DNA of 64,000 nt, from assembly GCA_041389885.1 (NCBI GenBank), contig JAWKRB010000010.1, positions 62,001 through 126,000 on the forward strand, in the 5' to 3' direction. The translations under genes were made by a program, and so were the position numbers. Position 1 is the stretch's first letter. Each line of letters begins with the position of its first letter. Source of the DNA: JAWKRB01 sp041389885. GTDB taxonomy: Bacteria > Myxococcota_A > Polyangia > Polyangiales > Ga0077539. The notes below the pieces were generated by a model that saw nothing but the letters and a program-made list of their open reading frames with translations, ran no database searches and was not told the origin of the DNA. Shown piece after piece: positions 56,923 through 64,000 of this stretch.

Positions 56923-58191
56923 CTACGGAATCGGGACCATCCCCGGAACTCCCTGCAACTGCGGCCGCGGCACCGCGACGGCCTCAGGCACCGCCGCGAG
57001 GGTCACGTCCACGGTGACCGGACGGTACGCCCCGGTGTCGTCGGCGCGGAGCACCCCCACCCGCGCGCGGTGGCCCACGCCGGCCGACGAGACGAGCCAC
57101 GGGAGCTGCGTGCCGTCGAGGAGCGGGTGCTCGTCGAAGCTGCGGATGACGTCGCCGGGGCGCAGCCCCCCCTGGGACGCCGGGCTCGTCGGGTTCACCG
57201 ACATGATCAGCGCCCCGTGGCTGTCGTCGAGGCCCAGCGCGAGGCGCGTCGACTCGTCGACCCGCCGCCACTGCACCCCCAGCCACGAGCGCACCGCGCG
57301 GCCGAACTGCCGAAGCTGCGGGAGCACCACCGTGGCCATGTTGATCGGGATCGCGAAGCCCACGCCCTGCGCGCGCCCGTGCACGGCGACGTTGATCCCG
57401 ATGACCTCGCCGCGAAGATTGAGCAGCGGCCCGCCCGAGTTGCCCGGGTTGATGCTCGCGTCGGTCTGCAGGAGGTTGCCGAAGCTGTCGTCCTGCGCCG
57501 AGACCTCGTTCGCGGTGCGGTTCACCGCGCTGACGATGCCCGCGGTGACGGTCTGTGAGAGCCCGTAGGGGTTGCCGATGGCGATGACCCAATCGCCCAC
57601 CTCCATGCGGTCGCTGTTGCCCAGCCGCGCCGGCTGAAACCGCAGGCCGGGCGCCTTGACCCGCAGCAGGGCCACGTCGAGCCTGGGGTCACGCCCCACC
57701 ACCGCCGCGCCGTAGCGCCGTCCGTCGTCGAACTGAACCTGGATGAAGCGCGCGCCCTCGATGACGTGGTTGTTCGTGAGGATCTCGCCGCTCTCGGTGA
57801 TGATGAACCCGGTCCCCTTGCCGAGGCGCAGGCGCTCCTCGTGCGGGGTGTTCCAGCCCCAGGTCATCCCGTCCATGTCGGCGACGGCGGCGAAGACGCT
57901 CACCACCGATCCGCGCACGCTGCGGACCACCGGCGCGAAGGAGCTCGGGCTGTTGGGCAGGGGACCCGTGCCCGGCGCGGGGAGGGCCGCGTCCGCCGAG
58001 GCCGTCGCGGCGTCGGCGGCGGGGGGGGCCGGGATCGCGGGAGGAGCCGGCGGCGGCGCGGGCGGCGACGGCGTCGCGGCCGACGCGTCTGCGGCGCTGG
58101 AGGTCGCCTCGACGCGACCGCGGGGGCGGCACGAGGAGAGCGCCAGGCCGATCGCGAGGAGCACGAAGGAGGCATGGGCGCGAGGGGTCAC
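56923..58191 (-). CDS. HtrA/DegP-like S1C serine protease, lipoprotein
   Basis: 422 residues. Lipobox signal LLAIGLALSSC, a Pro/Ala linker to about 80, then a trypsin fold with catalytic His (ILTNNHVIEG), Asp (RDPRLDVALLRVK) and Ser (NPGNSGGPLL), and one PDZ domain (GGLRPGDVIRSFDEHPLLDG). Periplasmic quality-control protease anchored to a membrane. The loop NTPHEERLRLGKGTGFIIT is normal for the family. Its start overlaps the DUF1844 gene stop. Confidence 0.94.
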   Translation of the reverse strand: MTPRAHASFVLLAIGLALSSCRPRGRVEATSSAADASAATPSPPAPPPAPPAIPAPPAADAATASADAALPAPGTGPLPNSPSSFAPVVRSVRGSVVSVFAAVADMDGMTWGWNTPHEERLRLGKGTGFIITESGEILTNNHVIEGARFIQVQFDDGRRYGAAVVGRDPRLDVALLRVKAPGLRFQPARLGNSDRMEVGDWVIAIGNPYGLSQTVTAGIVSAVNRTANEVSAQDDSFGNLLQTDASINPGNSGGPLLNLRGEVIGINVAVHGRAQGVGFAIPINMATVVLPQLRQFGRAVRSWLGVQWRRVDESTRLALGLDDSHGALIMSVNPTSPASQGGLRPGDVIRSFDEHPLLDGTQLPWLVSSAGVGHRARVGVLRADDTGAYRPVTVDVTLAAVPEAVAVPRPQLQGVPGMVPIP

Positions 58192-58508
58192 GTTCCTGCT
58201 TTCACCTCTTCGGCGAGCTGAATGAAGCGCATCCGCAGATCATAGAGGACCTGGTGGAGCAGCCGCTCCTCTTCGCCGCTGAGGTTCCCGTGGGTCTTCT
58301 CCTGCAGCATCGCGAGGAGGTCGATGTGATGCCTCGCCATCGAGAGGTTCGGGGCGTGACGTCGCCCGTCTGGCCCCTCCATCTCACCCAGGTCGATCAT
58401 CGTCGCCGACGCGAGCGAGAGGATGAAGGTGTTGAAATCGATGGGCGGCATCGCCTCCCCGACATCGGGGAGGCGGGTCTCATGGTCCTCGTCATGGTCT
58501 TGCGACAT
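58188..58508 (-). CDS. DUF1844 protein
   Basis: 106 residues. PPIDFNTFILSLASATMIDL and LSMARHHIDLLAMLQEKTHG, LLHQVLYDLRMRFIQL are the DUF1844 core, a helical domain found in many bacteria. Function unknown. Coupled to the HtrA-like gene (ATGA), a link worth noting though its meaning is unclear. Confidence 0.88.
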   Translation of the reverse strand: MSQDHDEDHETRLPDVGEAMPPIDFNTFILSLASATMIDLGEMEGPDGRRHAPNLSMARHHIDLLAMLQEKTHGNLSGEEERLLHQVLYDLRMRFIQLAEEVKAGT

Positions 58509-58620
58509 GCGAATCGCGCTAGCACGGCCGACGGCCGGGCATCAACGTCACGACGCGGTCGCCGATCCGACGTCGTGCGGATGGATGAACCCGCGGGGCG
58601 GGGAGAATGTTCCGAAGGTC

Positions 58621-58836
58621 TCAGCCCTCGGCGTCGTCGTCGTCGCCGTCGAGCTCGCCGTCGAGCTCGGCCTCCTCGCCCAGCGTCGCCCGAATCACCT
58701 CGGAATTGGGCGTAGAGTCAGCGAGGTTCGCGAGCCACTGGTCGTACTCCTCCCGAGTGACCACGCCCTTGCGGAGGTTCCGCTCCACAACGCGGCGGTC
58801 AAAGAGCATGTTGGCGGGGGTCGTATCCTTGCGCAT
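58621..58836 (-). CDS. Small acidic protein
   Basis: 71 residues. FDRRVVERNLRKGVVTREEY resembles short helical proteins conserved in Myxococcota, and the tail is strongly acidic (ELDGELDGDDDDAEG). No motif of known function. Isolated between the DUF1844 and PDZ genes. Confidence 0.65.
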   Translation of the reverse strand: MRKDTTPANMLFDRRVVERNLRKGVVTREEYDQWLANLADSTPNSEVIRATLGEEAELDGELDGDDDDAEG

Positions 58837-58944
58837 CGTAGGGTTCCTTCGCTCCGGTGCTTCGCGCCAGAGTGTGGCGCGGGGCCGCGCAAGCTACGGA
58901 CCGACGGAGGGTCTCGTCAAGTCGCTCCGAGGCCCCACGGCGGC

Positions 58945-59586
58945 TCAGCCCCCGAGGGCCACGCGCTCGTTGCGCCGGAGCTCGACGTGGACCGTGTACC
59001 TCCCAGCGCCCCGGCGAAACTGCAGCGCGACCCGGCTCGCGTGGCGAGAGGCGATGAAGGCGTCGAGGGCGTCGTCGGCGCTGCGCAGCGCGCGGCCGTT
59101 CGCCGAGAGCAGCACGTCGCCGGGCTGAATCCCCGCGGCGCGCGCGTAGCCCGCCCGGTCGACACGGCGAACCACGAAGCCGTCGGGCGCAGCGCCCGGC
59201 GCGCCGGGCGGGCTGAGGTCCATGCCGCTCAGCAGCGCCCGGGGGCTCTCGACTCCGCGGAGGTCGAGGATCCAACGACCGCGCGCCCGCTCGAGGCCCT
59301 GCGGCGGTCGGGGCGCGCTGCGCACCCGCGTCGCTCGGGGCGCCTCGGCCTCGCCCGGAGCCGGCTCGGGCGAGGGCTCGGGCGGAGCCGCGGCCGCTTC
59401 GGCCAGCGCGGGCGTCTCGGCAGGGGGCGCCGCGGGCGCGGAGGGCTGAGACACCGGCGGGGAGCTCATGACGCGGCGCATCGAGCGCGCGTGCGCCGAC
59501 GGGGGCAGCGCGACGCGCGGGATCAGCGTGCCGCAGCAGGCGCCAGCGAGGGCGACCGCCGCGAGTTCCTTCCACCAACGGGACAT
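58945..59586 (-). CDS. PDZ-domain membrane-anchored protein (GspC-like layout)
   Basis: 213 residues from ATG 59586. One N-terminal hydrophobic segment (ELAAVALAGACCGTLIP) anchors it, a Pro/Ala/Glu linker spans about 40-90, a short beta piece (RGRWILDLRGVESPRALLSG) comes next, and a C-terminal PDZ domain (AGIQPGDVLLSANGRALRSA). This is the arrangement of type II secretion GspC, but no other gsp gene is near. Periplasmic adaptor role inferred. Confidence 0.78.
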   Translation of the reverse strand: MSRWWKELAAVALAGACCGTLIPRVALPPSAHARSMRRVMSSPPVSQPSAPAAPPAETPALAEAAAAPPEPSPEPAPGEAEAPRATRVRSAPRPPQGLERARGRWILDLRGVESPRALLSGMDLSPPGAPGAAPDGFVVRRVDRAGYARAAGIQPGDVLLSANGRALRSADDALDAFIASRHASRVALQFRRGAGRYTVHVELRRNERVALGG

Positions 59587-59659
59587 CACGTCGCAGTATG
59601 CACCTCGATCGCCCAGAGAACCAGCGAACGACGGCCCGATCGGGGTACACTTCCCCGCG

Positions 59660-60832
59660 ATGAGCACCAGCCGGCGGCCTGCGCCACGGGGCGTCTTCCT
59701 CGCCGGCGCCGCGCTCGTCGCCCTCGGCACCGTCGGCGCGTGGCGCGCGACGGCCTCCCTCGAGGCCCAGGAGGGGACGCTCACCGAGACCTCCCCCGAG
59801 GGCGCTCGGGTACACGGCTTCTCGGCGCTCCGGCTCCGCGCGCGGGGCGCGGTGCACGTCACGGCCTGCGCGCCGGGCGGCGCTTCGATCGACGCGTGGC
59901 TCGAGGTGCACGGGCGGCGCGAGCGGCTCACCCGCGAGGCCGCCAGCGTGGGGCGCTGCGCCGCGGCGTCGTGGTCGACCCCCGTCGCCCTCGAGGTCGC
60001 CCCCGTCGTGCGCTTCGATCGCCCTCCCCCCCGCGGGACCACCCTCACCCTGCGCCACGGCGGCAGCCTCGGCGCGCACAACACCCTCCCCTTCGCCGCG
60101 CTCCTCCTGGGCGTCGCCGCGATGGTCCTGGCGCCGCTGGCGGGGAGCCTCGCGCGGCCCGAGGCCCACGCCGTCGAAGACCTCCACGACCTCGCGCGGG
60201 GGGTCGTGCGGGCCGCCGCCGGCGCCGCGCTCGCGCACGTCGCCGCGGTCTTCGCCTTCTCCGCGGGCGGCGGCTCGGCCCGCGCCATGCTCGCCGCGGT
60301 GCTCACGCAGAGCGTGGGCATGCTCCTCGCGGCGGCCTGGTCCACCGGCGCGCTGGAGCCCGGCGCCGACGTGCGGGCGACGCTCGAGCTCGTGCCTCCG
60401 CCGCGCCGGGAGCTCGCCCGCGCGCTGGTCATCGGCGCGCTCCTGGTCGCCATCGCGCTGCTGATCAGCACCCGCATCTCCAACGCCGGAGACACCCCCG
60501 CGGGGCGCGACCTCGAGCGCGTGCCGCTGCGCTACGTGGTCGTGTTCGGCGGCCTGCTCGCGCCCCTCGCCGAAGAGGTGTTCTACCGCGGCGCCCTGGG
60601 CCGCCTCTGCGCCCGCTTCGGCCGCGCCGCCACGGTGCTGATCCCCGCCGCGGTCTTCACCGCGGTACACGTCGCCCAGCTCAAGGGCTCGCCCCTCGCC
60701 CTCGGTCCCATCGCGGCGGTCGGGGTGGTGAACGGCGTGGTGCGCCTCGCGACCGGCGGCGTCGTGGCTCCCTGGCTGGTGCACACGGCCTACAACGCCG
60801 CGCTGGTGTCGTCGGCGCTCTTCGCGGAGTAG
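59660..60832 (+). CDS. CPBP family intramembrane metalloprotease with N-terminal extracytoplasmic domain
   Basis: 390 residues from ATG 59660. One N-terminal membrane helix, a beta-rich outer domain (about 35-140, FSALRLRARGAVHVTACAPG), then six or more membrane helices with CPBP motifs PLAEEVFYRGALG (paired Glu, Arg), VFTAVHVAQL (His) and WLVHTAYNAALV (His, Asn). The extra outer domain is unusual. Substrate unknown; a second myxosortase candidate. Tail-to-tail with rpoH. Confidence 0.88.
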   Translation: MSTSRRPAPRGVFLAGAALVALGTVGAWRATASLEAQEGTLTETSPEGARVHGFSALRLRARGAVHVTACAPGGASIDAWLEVHGRRERLTREAASVGRCAAASWSTPVALEVAPVVRFDRPPPRGTTLTLRHGGSLGAHNTLPFAALLLGVAAMVLAPLAGSLARPEAHAVEDLHDLARGVVRAAAGAALAHVAAVFAFSAGGGSARAMLAAVLTQSVGMLLAAAWSTGALEPGADVRATLELVPPPRRELARALVIGALLVAIALLISTRISNAGDTPAGRDLERVPLRYVVVFGGLLAPLAEEVFYRGALGRLCARFGRAATVLIPAAVFTAVHVAQLKGSPLALGPIAAVGVVNGVVRLATGGVVAPWLVHTAYNAALVSSALFAE

Positions 60833-60838
60833 CGCGGG

Positions 60839-61687
60839 CTACTCGGCCGACGCCTCAAGGTCAGAGAGCGTCGTGCGGAGCTTCTTGCGGGCCCGCACCT
60901 CGAGCTGCCGAGCCCGCTCGCGCGAGACGCCCAGGCGACGGCCGATCTCGGCGAGGGACATCTCGTCGTCGGCCATGATCCGCTGCTCGACGATGTAGCG
61001 CTCCCGGTCGTCGAGGCCCCTGACCGCGTCCTGCACCCGCACGCCGATGCGCGCCTCGCGGTCGCGCCGGGCGTAGGCCTCGTCCTGCGGCAGGGCGCCG
61101 TCTTCGAGCAGGTCGGCCCCCGTCGCGCGGGAGTCTTCGCGCACCGGCGCGTCGAGGGACACGTCGCGGGACTCAAGGCGGCGCATCATCTCCTCGACGC
61201 GAGCGGTCGTGGTGCCGAGCTCCGAGGCGAGCCGCTCCATCGCGGCCTCGGTCTCGTGCGCCAGGGTCGCCATGCGCGCGCGCTCCCGCCGGAGCCGAAA
61301 GAACATCTTCGACCGCAGCGCGCCGCTGCCGCCGCCCACCAGGCTCCAGCTCTTGATCACGTAGTTCAACACGAACGCGCGGATCCAGTAGGCCGCGTAG
61401 GTCACGAAGCGCGTGCCCTTGTCGGGGTCGAACTTGTGCACCGCCGTGACCAGGCCGACGTTGCCCTCGGAGATGAGGTCCGAGAGCCGAACGTCGTAGC
61501 GCCGGTAGGTGATCGCGATGGCGCTCACGTACCGAAGGTTGGCGTGAATCAGCTGTTCAACAGCCGCCGGGTCTTGATGGTCCCGAACGCGGAGCGCGAG
61601 GGAGTGCTCCTCCTCGCGAGAGAGGGTCGGGATGTTCTTGACGCGTTGAATGTAGCGATCGAGAGCGAGGTCGCCATCTCGTGCCAT
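60839..61687 (-). CDS. rpoH: Heat-shock-type sigma factor (RpoH family)
   Basis: 282 residues from ATG 61687; a GTG five codons upstream (61702) is also possible. Region 1.2/2 (YIQRVKNIPTLSREEEHSLA; LIHANLRYVSAIAITYRR; SDLISEGNVGLVTAVHKFDP; FVTYAAYWIRAFVLNYV), the RpoH box variant (RSKMFFRLRRERARM) and region 4 (LAEIGRRLGVSRERARQLEV) define a sigma-32 member. Length is typical RpoH, unlike the longer paralogue at 10503-11549. Confidence 0.92.
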   Translation of the reverse strand: MARDGDLALDRYIQRVKNIPTLSREEEHSLALRVRDHQDPAAVEQLIHANLRYVSAIAITYRRYDVRLSDLISEGNVGLVTAVHKFDPDKGTRFVTYAAYWIRAFVLNYVIKSWSLVGGGSGALRSKMFFRLRRERARMATLAHETEAAMERLASELGTTTARVEEMMRRLESRDVSLDAPVREDSRATGADLLEDGALPQDEAYARRDREARIGVRVQDAVRGLDDRERYIVEQRIMADDEMSLAEIGRRLGVSRERARQLEVRARKKLRTTLSDLEASAE

Positions 61688-61866
61688 GGTTCGACTCTCC
61701 ACGGTGAAGGCGGTTGCTGTGCTGAGATGAGCGACGGTCGCCAGCGGTTCGGCAGATTTGTGCGCGGTCCTCTTTTGTGACCGGGCGCACCAACCGACGC
61801 CGAGAAGATTCGCCGCGGGGGGCCCGGCGGCTACGACCTCATCCCTGGGCGTGCCATGATCGTACC

Positions 61867-62502
61867 ATGAAGCGTTGCCCCATCTGCGCCGAGGAGATCC
61901 AGGACGCGGCGGTCAAGTGCCGCCACTGCAACACGACGCTGAACGGCGCGGCCCTCACGACGCCTCTCACCGGGGGACCGGGCCACGCCGCGACCGGCGA
62001 GCTCGCCGAGGCCCGCCTGCTGTACGTCGGCTCGCCCTCCTGGCGGGCCTGGTGGGGGCGCGCGGCGCTGGCGGCCGGCTTCGCGGCGCTGGGCGTCGTC
62101 GGCGCCCTCGCGGGCGCGCTGGTCTACGCGATGGAGCCGGTGATCGCAGCGATCGTCGCCGGCGTCGGCCTGGTCGTGGCCGGGGCGCTCTGGGCGCACC
62201 TCGAGCTCACCCGACGCTCGACGAAGTACCGGATCACCGACCGATCGATCGACGTCGAGTATGGGATCGTCTCCCGGCGCATCGACACCCTCCCGCTGTG
62301 GCGGGTGCGCGACGTGGAGTTTCAGCAGTCGCTGAGCGAGCGGATGCTGGGCATCGCGAGGATCTACGTGCTTGCGAACGACCGCACCGACCCGAAGCTC
62401 ACCCTGGTGGGGCTCATCGACTCGCGCTCGGTCTTCGAGCGCGTGAAGGAGGCAGCCGACATCTCGCGGCAGAACCGCAACGTCGTCGGGATGATCTCCT
62501 GA
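61867..62502 (+). CDS. Zinc-ribbon plus bacterial PH (YdbS/bPH2) membrane protein
   Basis: 211 residues from ATG 61867. N-terminal zinc ribbon CPICAEEIQDAAVKCRHC, linker, two membrane helices (AALAAGFAALGVVGALAGAL; PVIAAIVAGVGLVVAGALW) and a PH-like sheet (STKYRITDRSIDVEYGIVSR, DTLPLWRVRDVEF). The family is common in Gram-negatives and Gram-positives; function unknown, perhaps membrane stress. Convergent with the last gene of the window, with one base between stops. Confidence 0.88.
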   Translation: MKRCPICAEEIQDAAVKCRHCNTTLNGAALTTPLTGGPGHAATGELAEARLLYVGSPSWRAWWGRAALAAGFAALGVVGALAGALVYAMEPVIAAIVAGVGLVVAGALWAHLELTRRSTKYRITDRSIDVEYGIVSRRIDTLPLWRVRDVEFQQSLSERMLGIARIYVLANDRTDPKLTLVGLIDSRSVFERVKEAADISRQNRNVVGMIS

Positions 62503-62503
62503 C

Positions 62504-63976
62504 TTAGCCCCCGAACAGCCCCGCGAGGGCCTGAGCCCTCAGGAGCTGCGCCACCTGCGACGCCGTGAGCCTCGCCTCGAGGACCATCACCGCCCCCTCG
62601 TCCCGCGCCCCGAACGCCTCCACCGCGTCATCGAGCTCCGAGAGGCTCACGCCCACCGCCGCCGCGCCGAGCACCTGCATGGGCGAGCTGCGCGCGGTGG
62701 CGATCTGATCCCTCGCCGCGGCCAGGATGCCTCGCATCACCCGGGCCGCCGCGGCCGCCTGACGCGCGTCGTCGAAATCGGCGCGGAGGAGCACCCGCGC
62801 GCCGCCGTCGGCCGCCCCGCCGCTGCGCGTCTCGAAGATCCCCAGCTCGCCCCGCAGCGGGATCAGCGTCGCGGGCCCCCGGAGCATTCGGCGCAGCCCC
62901 TCGCCGTGCATCAACGCCACGAGGTCCTGGGCGTCGCCCGCGGCGCGGGCGCGAATCGCCTGGCCCTGAGGCGAGCGGAGCATCGCGAGCAGCGTCGGCA
63001 CCCTCGCGGGCGGCGCGATGAGCACCAGGTCGTCGGGGAGCAGCATCACCGTCTGCGGCCCGATGTACCGATCGATCTGCGCGACCTCGGCGGCGCCCTG
63101 TCGTCGCCACACCGCGCGGCTCGCGGCGGGGAGGGCGCCGGCGTCGCGCTGCCGCAGGCGGTCGCGCAGCGTGCCCGCGTCGGGGTCGCCGGTCGAGGGC
63201 GGCCGCGCTCCGGCCATCTGCTCCACCGAGGCCCGCAGAAAGCTCCGCGCGGTGTGCGTGCGAATCACCGCGGTGATGTCAGGCGCCTGGCCCCGGCGAA
63301 AGAACAGCTGCGAGGTCGCCAGGAGCACGGCGTCGAAGTCACGCACCGGGTCGAGCTCGGTGCCGTCGAGCAGCGCCTGCCAGTCGGGGATCGCCCGGAG
63401 CATCGCCGCCACCCTGGCGCCGTTCGGGTTCGCGCGAAGGCGGTCCATACGCAGCAGCATCGTGACCGCGGCGCCGGAGGGGATCGCGCCGACGAGATCG
63501 GGCGCGGCCCCCGCGAGCCCTGGCACCCCAGGCGGCGCGACCGAGGCGTCGGCCAGCGCCACCGCGGCCTCGTCGGGCACCGAGGCGTCGGCCAGCGCCA
63601 CCGCGGCCTCGTCGGGCACCGAGGCGTCGGCCAGCGCCACCGCGGCCTCGTCGGGCACCGCCGCGTCGCGGAGGCTCGGCGGCTCGAGGGTGCCCGCCAG
63701 CGCGGGCTCGCGCAGGTTCACCGACGGAGGGTCGGGGAGGGGGAGCGGACGCTCGCGGCGCGGCGCGGGGCGCGGGCGCTCGACCGGGACCGCTGGACGC
63801 TCGGGAGCCGCCGCGGGGAGCGCAGGAGGCGCCGCGGGCGGGGGCGGGGCGGGGGGTGCCTCGAGGCCGAACTCGACCGCGGGGTTCAGCGTGACGTCGA
63901 TGGGAGGAAACGCCGCCCGAGGCGGCCGCGCGAAGAACGGGACGGTGTGCAGGGCCGCGGAGGCCAGGACGAACAC
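62504..63976 (-). CDS. Ala/Pro-rich hypothetical protein, possibly cut by the window edge
   Basis: 490 codons from GTG 63976; the frame stays open to the window edge at 64000, so the true start may lie outside. A hydrophobic start (FVLASAALHTVPFFARP) looks like the end of a membrane anchor of TonB-like layout, then a Pro-rich arm (APPPPAAPPALPAA) and three DEAAVALADASVP repeats. The C-terminal 300 residues form a domain with DAVLLATSQLFF, VMLLPDDLVLIAPPARVPTL and MQVLGAAAVGVSLSEL, not recognised. Envelope-spanning role likely by layout. Confidence 0.7.
   Translation of the reverse strand: MFVLASAALHTVPFFARPPRAAFPPIDVTLNPAVEFGLEAPPAPPPPAAPPALPAAAPERPAVPVERPRPAPRRERPLPLPDPPSVNLREPALAGTLEPPSLRDAAVPDEAAVALADASVPDEAAVALADASVPDEAAVALADASVAPPGVPGLAGAAPDLVGAIPSGAAVTMLLRMDRLRANPNGARVAAMLRAIPDWQALLDGTELDPVRDFDAVLLATSQLFFRRGQAPDITAVIRTHTARSFLRASVEQMAGARPPSTGDPDAGTLRDRLRQRDAGALPAASRAVWRRQGAAEVAQIDRYIGPQTVMLLPDDLVLIAPPARVPTLLAMLRSPQGQAIRARAAGDAQDLVALMHGEGLRRMLRGPATLIPLRGELGIFETRSGGAADGGARVLLRADFDDARQAAAAARVMRGILAAARDQIATARSSPMQVLGAAAVGVSLSELDDAVEAFGARDEGAVMVLEARLTASQVAQLLRAQALAGLFGG
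63541..63658 (-). repeat. 39-bp tandem repeat, three perfect copies
   Basis: Three identical 39-bp units (CGAGGCGTCGGCCAGCGCCA and 19 more bases) code the 13-residue unit DEAAVALADASVP in the linker of the edge gene. A fourth, diverged unit follows toward 63680. Perfect identity indicates recent slippage expansion. Confidence 0.92.
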
Positions 63977-64000
63977 CGTGAGTCTCTGGTGCCACCGTGG

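Overview
The window reads as a chromosome segment of a very GC-rich Myxococcota bacterium, probably of the Polyangia/Sandaracinus type. The evidence is strong codon bias, many VGC/LAAC-type lipoproteins carrying Cys-rich, MopE or RCC1 repeats, a MYXO-CTERM-like surface protein, two RpoH-like sigma factors, a dnaG-rpoD operon, and bacterial urate hydroxylase genes. No tRNA, rRNA or CRISPR array was seen.

Positions 1-7000 are an accessory region of lower GC that I interpret as a decayed chromosomal integron. A truncated integron integrase (about 6533-6982, plus strand) faces right. Left of it lies an attI-like zone (6284-6440) full of CCTAAC/GTTAGG core boxes. Beyond that is an array of leftward-reading cassettes with attC-like sites at 3919-4005, 1086-1175 and 59-148. 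The array runs off the left edge. Cassettes carry a P-loop NTPase (4114-5988, frameshifted), a second cassette sharing its first 529 bp, a translationally coupled operon ending in a PD-(D/E)XK nuclease-like gene, and a DUF559/DUF2726-like nuclease fold protein. Comparing the duplicated 529-bp stretch shows 16 missing bases but one substitution in the left copy, so much of the apparent gene decay here may be unpolished sequence.

Positions 7000-9000 are a scrap zone next to the integron: an arr rifampin ADP-ribosyltransferase gene, a 514-bp element with about 120-bp terminal inverted repeats, a fragment of an RpoH-like sigma gene, and a fragment of an ATP-grasp gene.

Positions 9000-64000 are chromosomal backbone. 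10.5-31 kb holds an RpoH-like sigma factor, an S9 peptidase, MTA phosphorylase, a carboxylesterase, a PLP enzyme, NadA, surface lipoproteins with an OmpA protein, and a GT2-AsnB-membrane protein operon. 31.4-33.3 kb encodes a NOX5-like NADPH oxidase with three EF-hands. 34-41 kb has a large MopE-repeat lipoprotein and a second AsnB/glycosyltransferase operon. 41-43 kb holds urate hydroxylase PuuD (frameshifted) and hydroxyisourate hydrolase. 46-48.7 kb holds an ECF sigma/putative anti-sigma pair and an RCC1 lipoprotein. 48.7-52.6 kb is rpoD-dnaG. 53-64 kb has two CPBP proteases, a HAD phosphatase, pterin dehydratase, an HtrA-like protease with DUF1844, a PDZ protein, a second RpoH, a bPH2 membrane protein and an incomplete Ala/Pro-rich protein at the right edge.

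Several backbone genes (36901-34015, 41207-42399, 47418-48706) are broken only by single missing bases, mostly in homopolymers, which suggests sequence error rather than true pseudogenes.
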